A DNA stretch of 64,000 bases from Bombus terrestris. Taxonomy: Eukaryota; Arthropoda; Insecta; Hymenoptera; Apidae. This document shows, in pieces, positions 53,066 through 62,523 of this stretch. The stretch covers positions 3,085,001-3,149,000 of the forward strand of contig NC_063283.1 in NCBI RefSeq assembly GCF_910591885.1. The letters run 5' to 3'. Within the stretch, counting starts at the first letter, position 1. Each line of letters begins with the position of its first letter. The notes below the pieces were generated by a model. That model was given only the letters and a program-made list of their open reading frames with translations, made no database searches and had not been told where the DNA came from. Position numbers and translations under genes: made by a program.

Positions 53066-54737
53066 CTTTTTTATGACACATACGGTATGAATGTAAAAGA
53101 ATGAAAACAACAGGCTATAGATCGATAAACGTTTCACGAATGGACAGGATTACCGCGGAAAGCCTACAGCGACTGATGAGCCGACCGACTATAGGCACAT
53201 TTTCAAGGATTTTCTACGAGTACCTTCACGGACTAGTGAGCGTTCCGAGAAGGACGAGAAAATAACGAACACACGACGCAAGATCGTCACGAATAATTAA
53301 ACCGTTGTTAGTGCTACTGCTTTCTTCGCCTATCCGCAGCCTGTTTTCTGTACCGTTTGTGTTTAGGAAACGTAACGCGAAAAATATTGTTTTGCTAGGA
53401 AAACCAGGACGAGGTTTTTCGAGAGGGCTCGACTCGGATTCGTTAGCATACATTGTTTCACGGAAGCAACGAGCTTGTAACTCGCAGAAACAACCTCTTG
53501 CAACGAGTCAACCGTTTACTCTCTTATATATGGCCTCGACGCGACGGTGCATTTCATAGCGTTTATTTTTTATCCTAATATAACGCGAAATGCTTCTTAA
53601 ATCGGTCTGTTGCAACTGAAAGATTTAATCCACTTATGTTTGTTAAACCATTGATAATAATGACCAAATCTTCCAGTCCAACTTTCGACATTTCAAAGTC
53701 TCAAATATTGATTCTTTAGATTTCAACTCTGCAATCTAACGTTAGACTAATACGAATATTAATATTTATAATATTTCAACCCATGCTAGATAGAGAATCG
53801 AAAAAGAATATTAGACGTCTCATATTGTGTTATAAAGATAAATAATTAAACCGAATATCCTATAAATTGTCGGTACGATCGCGAGCATTAGCTGTTTAGG
53901 TGTATGGTTTGCTCGTAAATCTTCATCGATCCGTCTAACGTCACCCAGCTCATCCTTCTTCCGAAACACAACGAAGATTTTCTTCGCCTGTTTTTCTGGT
54001 CGCTATAACTTTGTACGTTTCTTTGTTGCTAATGTCAATTATTATAATATATAATACGATAATACGTTAAGTTGGTTGCATTTTATCGGGGGAATATCGA
54101 ATAATAAGGATACGCGTTCACATTAATGTATGCCTTAAAATACACTATATTCGCATTAGCAAGGTTTGCATTGTTTGGCCACTCGAAAGCTACCACCCTG
54201 CGCGCTTTACAATATGCGCATACGTTAAATATACACAAGCCTCTCCATCAACTTTATTTAAAAAATAAATGTCAACTTCGACTAAACCAAACATTCGACG
54301 ATCGAAACAATTCTCGACCTACCTTTCGTATTTTACTTCGATAGCTTTTGTCTCAACGATACGAACTAGAAGAAGCATTTGTCTGATTCACAATGAAACG
54401 TGTGTATCGAAGCAGTGTAACTTCGATACATATAGGTATGTCTATGTATAGGCATAAACGTGTATATATGATAATCAATCGAAGTAAACGGTACGCGACT
54501 GTCACATAAAAATATTACAAACACATATCATGTACAATTTGGATGCTTAATTACAATTCAGATACGAATGTTTACAAGATTTAGTGAGTAGCTGCAGGCA
54601 AGAACGTGATAACTTTTTAGCTCTCAAAGACGTAAAGTAATCCAAACAAACAAAGCTAGAGGGAGGTTGGAATAATCGCGCCATTGAAAACTACACGACA
54701 CACGACGGTTACTCCGACTGACTGTCTGTTTTGTTTG

Positions 54738-54760
54738 TTTTTTTTTTTTTTTTTTTTTTT
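54738..54760 (+). repeat. 23-base poly-T tract
   Basis: An uninterrupted T run lying about 30 bases inside intron 1 from the exon 1 donor, so it appears as poly-A in the ADAM pre-mRNA. Confidence 0.9.
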
Positions 54761-54789
54761 ACAAAGATGAGAGAATTTCAACGACTTAC

Positions 54790-54913
54790 CATGGCTCTCG
54801 GTGTATACGTCAGGTAGAACCGCGAGTAGTACCAAAACCAGCACTAATTTGCACTGCACCGTCGCACCACTGACGGTACATAGCGAATTCGAGCACCAGA
54901 TATCACTCAACAT
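54790..54913 (-). CDS. ADAM-family protein, coding exon 1 (signal peptide)
   Basis: The exon encodes 41 residues plus one base. It opens MLSDIWCSNSLC and has a strongly hydrophobic stretch, CKLVLVLVLLAVLP (about residues 21-34), followed by polar DVYTESH, which is a typical secretory signal peptide. The donor after CATG is GTAAGT, just downstream of a 23-base poly-T tract on the plus strand. The ATG at 54,911-54,913 is the first in-frame ATG; the open frame extends further upstream but without another ATG that I could see. The 5' UTR probably lies between here and about 55.1 kb. The next coding exon is about 40.6 kb away. Confidence 0.7.
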
Positions 54914-55606
54914 GTTTCTTGGGCAGCGAATCGCAATGCACAATGCTTACGCGAACGTCATGACAACCGGTAATCACGTTTTTGCGTTCCGTGCTCTATC
55001 TGCTTTCGTGACGCACACACCACACCGTACTGGCCACCCAACCCGACTGCTCCGTCGGTTTGGACTGTTGCGACACCTCTGACGGAGCTTCGACCCCCAC
55101 CTCGTCCGTTTATCGAGCCATCGAAGTTTACGAACGTCTACGAACTTTACCGAACTCGAAGCGCGCCGATTACAGCCGCATTTAAATTATGCATTACTTT
55201 CAGTATGTTTTTCATTGTTTTTTTATCTCTTTTTCCGCTTTAATAATTATTATTTACGAATTCTCTCTTTTGACCTCTGCAAATATGAATTGCTAATCAA
55301 TTAACGGCAGAAATACGCAGGAACTAATAAACTATTATAAATCACAAAAATATAATAAAAGTCGTTTTATCTTCAGTCCGATGGTTAAGGTAGAAAAGTT
55401 AAAAAAAAATCAGTTCTTCGATATGAAATTTCTAAAAAAAGAAAGACATTTCTTTTTATAGATAAAATAATAATCGTGCACTAAGCTTTGAATGTAAAAG
55501 GTCGTGTTTGGGATATCGATCAAACTTTAGAAAGCAAACCAATACAGTCGGTCGGCGACAACTTAAAATATTAATTGATATGATCAGTTGTATTTAGATT
55601 TTAATC
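54914..55606. promoter_or_regulatory. Shared 5' region between the divergent ADAM and CFAP206 genes
   Basis: Only 693 bases separate the two start codons, so both promoters and 5' UTRs must lie here unless there are distant non-coding exons. The ADAM side (to about 55.15 kb) is CpG-rich, and the CFAP206 side is AT-rich. A TCAGTT initiator-like motif at 55,584-55,589 would leave CFAP206 a 5' UTR of about 20 bases. I saw no TATA box at the right spacing and no convincing RFX X-box. Confidence 0.5.
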
Positions 55607-57142
55607 ATGGAAAATTTGCGAAGGGAATTAATAAGTAATATAATGATCACGTGTCAAGAACGCGAGATAGACGTGACTGAAGATTTTATTTCCTTCTTGG
55701 TATGTATCTTTTATGCGAAAAATTTCAATATTAAATTAACCTAAATAATTATTAATTTGACACAAGATATGACTTTTTTTCCTACATCTTTACAGCTCAC
55801 TCTGTTTCAATTAAATCCTATATATGAAATTAAGGTAAACGATGAAGAAAACAATGAAAAAATTATTCAAGCGTTAGTTGAAAAAATATGCGATCAAGAA
55901 AAACCAAGTTTAACGATATTAAAAAGTCAATTATATTTTGCGAAGCACTATCATGATAGAGGTGAAAATAAACTTTGAGAATGCCAAATGATCAATATAG
56001 GACAATGAAATATATATGTTTAATTTAATATGTTTATAGACGAGACTGTTAAGCGCCATAGATTGCGATTACATCAAAAGACTGGACCATTAGTGGCGGA
56101 AATTTGTCAGACAGAGAAACTTGCGAATAAACAGGAGTCAGAAAAGTTATACCATAAGATGTTGGTGGTTATTACTTTCTTAAGTGGTCTTGGAAATCCT
56201 ACTGTATCTTCTGTGCTCAAGTAACAATATTAAAAAACGTTCTCGTGATATTTATTAACTGGTTATTATTCGTTGGAGGTAAAAGTTTACTTTTTTAGAG
56301 AGGTATCGGTGGCACTGCAAAGCGTTTTTCAACCTTCGGAATTAGAACAGTATGTAAAGATGTCTAAACGTGAGAAGGAAGAACAGCTAATGGAATTAAT
56401 GTGCATAGTTGCAGGAATACGTTTATTTAATAGAGATAACCAACGCGGAGGCGAAGGCATCGACGATTGTGAGTCCTTGGCGACTAATAGAACGATTGTT
56501 ACATTATGAAGAAACAGGACATTAATATAAAATATCTGTTTAGTGCCAGCTATTTTGCAAAAAGCTACTAAAAGAACCCGCGACTGTATTATGGAATTTT
56601 TGGAACGTCTAATGACAAAAATATATAAATTCACTGCAGCCATCGAAAAAATATGTTTCATTAGAAAATTAATACCATTTGGCGTTTATACAACCGAGAA
56701 TGTAAACTGGGCAGCTGAAATGTTAACTGCATGTCGGCAACAAGAAATTTACGTCAGGTGTGTCGTTTAACATTTGTTAATATTAATTTGATAATTTCGA
56801 AAGCTAACCTGTTTGTTATAGGAAACTGTTAAGCGATGTAGAGCAAAGCGAAAAAGAGATACAAAATTATATGGAACGTCTTCAAGGACGTCTGTTTAAG
56901 CTTCACGATACCGTGAGATATAGAACTGCTATTCCTACTGTTCAAGTATATGTAAGAAATTATATTGTACGTTTTTTGCATGATTTTTCATTTTAAAAAC
57001 ATTACGTCTTATCCCTGAATTTTTCAGCCACAATTTATCGACTTAGCAGATATATGGATGGGACTTCAAGATGAGGTAATTATATTAAGTGGCATAAATA
57101 ACTTTTTCTGGGAACTTCAAACTCTGAGTGCAAAGGTAATTG

Positions 57143-57197
<55 letters not shown>

Positions 57198-58400
57198 TAT
57201 ATGTATATGAGCTGCAATGAACCAAACATTCAATAGACCGTGAATGCATACAACGAAACGCTATTGACCGATATGCTGTCTAACGAACAAGTCCTCACAG
57301 ATGCTGAAAGACTGGAGCAATCAATGGGTGAACCAATAAGTAATAAGATGCATTGCAAATTAACATTGTAACATTGGTTAGACTACGGAAAAGAAAACTA
57401 CAAATTAAATTATAAATTCCCTTTTCAGGGGAATGCGGCGAATGCACTATCTATCACCCTAATGAAACTAAGGATTTTGAAAATATAAATTTAGAGGTAA
57501 AATTATGCGTGTGATATACTATGTAAATTAGATATGCTAAATGGCAGATTGTAGAAAACAACATTTCCTAGGTTAATAAATTCATCATCAGTTTCTAGGA
57601 TTTTGCGCGTGGAAGTTCGTTAGTGAACACGGAGCATTGATCCCGGGAAATCCGAATAACGGTATTGTTAAATGGAGAGGAAAATATTACGTATTTTGCT
57701 CGATTTTAGCAGCCCAACAATTCGGACAAGATCCTGATAGGTATCTTCGTCAAAATATAAAAACATAAGTGTATCGAAATAAATAAATGGATAAATAATA
57801 AGTTTTCACAGGTACATTTATGAGGCTCTTGATTACATACGCAATCACGTTGAATATGTGTATTTGTTTCAAGTACACGACGATGTTCGAGCTCTACAAA
57901 CACAAAAAGTGTTAGTATTTAAAATATTTAAAAAGAAACACATTGAAATTATTAAAACATAAATATTAATTAACAAGGTTGTCGGAAGAAGGACCTCAAT
58001 TAAAAACTTGTCAACATCAAATGGTTCAAACAGATTTGCATATACTTCCACCTTCCATTGACAAAAATTATTCTTCGAATCTTTGGGAACTAAGAAACAG
58101 AGCATTGCACTTAGTAAGTACTGTTAATAAACAGTATAAAGGAGAGGGGAAGATTCATTCTCTTCTTTCTAGGCAACTATAAGCCGATGCACAACACGCA
58201 GTACGCAAACATATAAATCCAACTTCCGATACGGTATTTACGTACAAGCAGCTCCGCCCCGAAATAAAGAAGTTCAAACGAGGAGAGATAATTATATGAA
58301 CACAAAGAAACTCTTAACTTATATCTTTGGCTTGCGGGGGAGGCGCGATGATAATCAACACGTATTATCTTTCTTAGAAGACGAACTCGAACATTTATAG
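55607..58400 (+). CDS. CFAP206: Cilia- and flagella-associated protein 206
   Basis: CFAP206 belongs to the axoneme radial-spoke and spoke-adaptor region and is needed for beating of motile cilia and sperm flagella. I reconstruct 13 exons: 55607-55699, 55796-55961, 56040-56220, 56299-56468, 56544-56757, 56822-56951, 57028-57135, 57237-57327, 57429-57496, 57592-57740, 57812-57910, 57978-58113 and 58173-58400. All are GT-AG and in phase, giving 610 residues; the human protein is about 622. Family blocks are clear: ALQSVF (152-157), GIRLFNRD then GGEGIDD (186-203), GALIPGNP (421-428), LPPSI and WELRNRAL (513-533). The last exon gives ATISRCTTRSTQTYKS and a late GLRGR. The start is the first ATG, in the context AATCATGG. 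Introns are short, 59 to about 100 bases. Confidence 0.93.
57144..57193 (+). repeat. (TA)n microsatellite in CFAP206 intron 7
   Basis: About 25 TA units begin eight bases after the exon 7 boundary and fill half of the 101-base intron. The branch-point region and the acceptor CAATAG follow. Confidence 0.95.
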
Positions 58401-59928
58401 ATATGTATTCAATTTTATATTAGTTTAAAGGACAAATTGGATAGGATTGTTCGAGGACATCTACGATAGAATGAAGCTACAAAGGGCACTCTAAAAAAAA
58501 ATGAAAGCAGTATCTTTTAATGATGTTTTCAAATACATTCACGAAATATCAGGGAATAACCTGTACTTTTCTTCATTTAAAAAACAAACTGATATTAGAA
58601 CTTGTTATTCTGTGTACACGTTCATCTTTATCTTCACTGTAATGTTTTCATTATCGTCAAATGTTTGCAATGATTTCTTTGTGGCTTCCATTAATTTAGG
58701 CCAGCATTCATTAATTTATATTCAAAATACACAAATTTTTCCATACAACGAGGTATAAATATCCACACTAGGATTAATTCTATACCTCGTATCATCAACC
58801 TATCTTATTTTCTACAATTCAACATTGCATAATGCTGCACATACTGTAACTTTTAATATGCATGCATTGTACCTTCTCTGAATACATTATTTTACCATTA
58901 AATCTTAAGAGTTAGGTCAATTTTTTACACCAAGAAACCTATATTACGACAATAATTATTAATTACATGATAATACAATTAAATTTCGCTTAGTAATAAT
59001 TTCAGTGTATAATATAACAATTATACAGAAGATGTATACAGGATGTTGATTTTTATCTTTATCTTTCTCTTAATTTTTGTCGCACTTTTTTTTTAGCCTT
59101 ACCACATATCATTAATCCTCTCTCTCTCTCTCTGTTGACAAAACTGTTTATCTCTCTGTTACATCCATTGCAGAAAAGTAATCAACGTTAAAAATAAAAA
59201 GATGAAAATATTGTGTGATATTCGGGCGGAAATTTTCGATTAAAAGAAAATCCAAATAAATATAAACGCAATAATTGCTATTATAATCCTTTGTATTTAA
59301 TTTTCTCCAGATATTGACTGTCACGTAATAAAATAAAAAAATTTATTATTAAAAGAATCTAAAGTAGTTCTCGCTACTTCATTTTTACTGCCACAACGGC
59401 ACACCGTATTTTCATACTTGGTGAAAGGGACTGTTTACAAGAACCACCAGGTAAACGATAGAACATTAACTCTGAATACATTGACTTAAAACCAGCTTAT
59501 TGACTATCGGCCATTTTAATGTTTTCCACATTTCGAAATCATCCGCACGTCCATGGTACTGACCCTTCTTTTTTATCCCGTTATATCATTGACCAGATCT
59601 ACTTGGATTCCTACCTGTGGGTCATCATTTGCATACACATTTTGGGCAGCTTTTAACAATGTTAACGAGCCACATCTTTAATAATGCCCATAAATTAAGA
59701 TGCTACATTGCGAACATTCAATAAGACAAAGCAGCTACCATGGACAACAGAATTCATCGGAATGATGTAAACATGGCTAAAGTCTTAAGTCGCAAGAAAT
59801 ATGTTTGTGTTTGTATGTATGTATATTTATGTATGTATCGTGTGAGAAAGATGGAGAGATGCACTTTGCATCCTGGAATACGTTATACAATGTTTATAAC
59901 CTGTCAGATTTCGTGGTTCAAGGATGAT
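58401..59928. other. Convergent intergenic region between CFAP206 and the SWIB gene
   Basis: It holds the 3' UTRs of both genes. It is AT-rich and poor in CG. Candidate poly-A hexamers are ATTAAA at about 58,896 on the plus strand, and on the minus strand ATTAAA at 59,682-59,677 and AATAAA at 59,347-59,342. None is decisive. A short (CT)n run lies at 59,118-59,133. The 85- and 88-codon frames here look like chance. Confidence 0.5.
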
Positions 59929-62523
59929 TTAATCTACAAAGTGATTTTTGAGGTACTTCATCATACCAAAAGTTCTAAAACGTTTTACTCCAATTATTTT
60001 CAATAATTCATCATCACAAATTGCGTATTGCTTATTCTTAGGATCCTATAAAATAAAATGTATTAGAATACTAGAAACAAAGTATGTCATAAAAAAAGAC
60101 CATACAAGAAGTAACACTTACATAAAGATTCCTTTCTTTGATGATACTCCACATCTTCTTTACGACTTCGTGTCGAGCCATTTGTTCAGCACCAACAACT
60201 GCAGAAAGCTCAGGCGATAATGTGATAGCACGAGTATAGCCACCCTTACCTCCAACACCTTTACCACCACCACCACCTTTCTTTGCTCCTCCACCTTGGG
60301 CTTTCTTAACCTTACCCCAATCTTCATCACTATCACTATCACTACCCTTCTTCTTTCCTTTCTTGCCAGGTTTATCTATCAAAAATATACCAAGTTATAA
60401 CTATAGAACAATGAACATGTACATATGCAAAAATTTTTGTGATCTACCTACTTTTTTTAGGGGTAGCTTTTGGTCTTTTTGGATTATATTCCTCATCGCT
60501 GGCATCATCATCGCTTGCACTCTCTTCATCATCGGAAGATCCTTTTTTACGCTTATTCATTGCTTTCTTTGCAGGACTTCTTTTGGCTGGTTTCTTTTTT
60601 TCCTCCTCTTCTTCCTCTGAGCCTTCTTCTTCATCATCCTCTTCATCTTCAGATTCTTCACTAGCAGTCTTCTTCTTTTTCCTTGCTCCATCTTGTTTTT
60701 CTTGCAAATACTCCATAACTAAAGTATCTATCTCCTTTTTCCTATATAGGAAGTTGTTACAGAATCCACATTAAACACAAAATAAAACTTGCTAATAAAA
60801 ATATATTTAATTTCAAAGAAAATGTTGAAGGAGGAACGAGGTAGAAACTTAAGGAAACAGTTTCACACAGAGATCCTTCTTTTCATTTAGGATACACATA
60901 AGCTCACATTTGAATTATTTTCATTGCAAGAGTGCCTATGGTATCCAAACAATATTGTATTGTATATATTTATAAATTTTAATAAATATCTTTGAAAATT
61001 TGATTCCTTTGTTATAAATGCGACTCTAAAGGCATATTTATGCTAAATATTGACAATACATTTTAAATGAATTCTTACCTTTCATTGAGATCTATGTCAT
61101 GTTTTCCTTCAATCTGTAGCCTCACTTTCTTAGCAGACATGACATTAAGATCCGCATCCTTAAGGATAGCTAAACATAAAAATGCAAACGTTGCATTGTA
61201 CGTAAAAAGTTATTTTGATAACTCCAATATTCAAAATTTGATAAAAGGTAGGCAAATTTATTTATGCAGACTTTACTTTCAATCTACTCTTTATATTTTG
61301 TACATTATTCATGAACAGTTAAGTATATGAAATTTTATGGAATATAACAAATAATGATTTTATTAATAAAAGATCAATTATCGTAATACTATTAAATTAT
61401 TTAAATAACCTAAAAATTTTTAATGTGGCATATTTCATGAAAGTTAGAGTAACGTATTGTAGCTCCCGCGTCAGAGAGCTAGTAAATATTGAACGAAAAT
61501 GGCAACCATTCATTGTGCCGGTTGCTGATTCTCTATATCATAGAGAAAAAAAATTGCTGAAAGTTAACTTTATCACGAAAATGTAATAAATCGGTTGTAT
61601 TTCTAAAACTGTTTTCTTTACATCGGCTGATCGATCGTAGAATACATTGGACCTTGGAATAATGGAAAATAGCTAAAAGGTTCGAGCGTATCGGTGGCGT
61701 GATTCACAATTCCGGCGGAAATTTATTAGCGGAAATTTTAGGCGATAAACAGCTAAAGTAAAAGAGATTCAAAGTAAAAAAAAAGGCATTAACAAATATC
61801 GATGGACATTGTGTCCATTTTGAGGCGGTGGGAAAAGGTAAAAGCTATCGAGTAAATATGACAACGGAATACGTTGTAACAGCAACTACAACAAGCGAGT
61901 AAAATTCGAGGAACGAAGCTATATTTGGCCTGACAAAATAAAAAATAAAAGCAGGATCCGTTGAAATATTCTAGAAAATGAGGGCACGGTCCATGCTGAG
62001 ATCGCTTTTCACGGTGCAAAAGACGTTGAGACAAGAGAAAGAGCGAGATATGAAGTATGCGATGGCTTCAGGCGCGCGCCACCACAGTCAGACGCGTCAT
62101 ACAGTATACTATAGGATAGAATAGGGAAAGCTATCATTTTCTAGCAAACCAAGGAAGAATCCAAATTTTCCCAAGACATCGAAAAATTTTAGAAAAATTT
62201 TAATAGTAGATTACACGAAACGGTTCGGAGATGCAATATTCTAATAAAGCTGTACGTAAGTGGAAATACGATGAATCGTGGTTGTAATGGCCGGCGTGGG
62301 GCACGCCACTTCGTCACATCGTGCGCGCTAAAGTCGTCACGTCGCAAGAGCAAAGAGCCCGATTTTCTACATATTCCTAATCGCAAACGTACCAATAACT
62401 TGCACCACGAATGATTACTAACTTAGTTTTATCATATTTGTAGATCAGAGTATGGTAAATCAAAGGATATTGCCACTTACCGGCGATTTCTTTACGAAGC
62501 TCTTCGTTCGAAATATTAGCCAT
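59929..62523 (-). CDS. SWIB-domain nuclear protein with DEK_C-like N-terminus (upstream activation factor / spp27-like)
   Basis: There are five exons in coding order: 62523-62481, 61169-61079, 60741-60452, 60375-60122 and 60045-59929, ending in TAA. All are GT-AG and in phase, and they encode 264 residues. Residues 1-60 (MANISNEELRKEIAAILKD onward) resemble a DEK_C fold seen in chromatin proteins. Residues 63-168 are a charged linker of Lys clusters and Glu/Ser/Asp runs, and residues about 169-188 are Gly/Lys-rich. Residues about 188-262 are a SWIB/MDM2-type domain (YTRAITLSPELSAVVG, RHEVVKKMWSIIKERNLY, DDELLKIIGVKRF). Such proteins act in chromatin remodelling or Pol I and Pol II activation; the yeast relatives UAF30 and spp27 are Pol I factors. 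The start context TTTACCATGG is favourable. The best insect counterpart is probably the fly gene CG1240. Confidence 0.9.

Larger units (their letters stand above)
47119..54789. other. Intron 1 of the ADAM gene, segment 4 (5' end of intron)
   Basis: This segment is intronic. It contains MITE copy 3, a CpG-rich patch at about 49,490-49,730, a small hairpin at 50,816, family A copy 7 (52,935) and a poly-T tract next to the exon 1 donor. No coding sequence was recognised. Confidence 0.5.
2500..54913 (-). other. ADAM-family metalloprotease gene, 5' part (gene span)
   Basis: This span runs from the start codon at 54,913 down to the third coding exon. The exons are 54,790-54,913, 14,080-14,171 and 2,500-2,655, and the gene continues off the left edge. 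Junction phases fit exactly: exon 1 leaves one base, exon 2 supplies two and ends in phase 0, and exon 3 starts in phase 0. Every junction has an AG acceptor and a GTAAGT donor. The joined N-terminus is 124 residues: signal peptide, basic RTRR stretch, then the start of a reprolysin (M12B) propeptide. The family call rests on the propeptide pattern in exon 3. I cannot tell which insect ADAM it is; a mind-meld or meltrin type is a guess. The introns are about 40.6 and 11.4 kb. Confidence 0.72.

Noticed and set aside
54801..55082. 93-codon plus-strand frame over ADAM exon 1
   Set aside because: Antisense shadow of the signal-peptide exon and its 5' UTR.
55500..55606. Possible RFX X-box for CFAP206 (GTCGGCGACAAC at about 55,550)
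   Set aside because: It departs from the X-box consensus in both half-sites, so I do not call it.
57076..57081. GTAATT as an early donor inside CFAP206 exon 7
   Set aside because: Using it would remove the conserved stretch after QDE. Continuing to GTAATTGT at 57,136 keeps both the frame and the similarity to the family.
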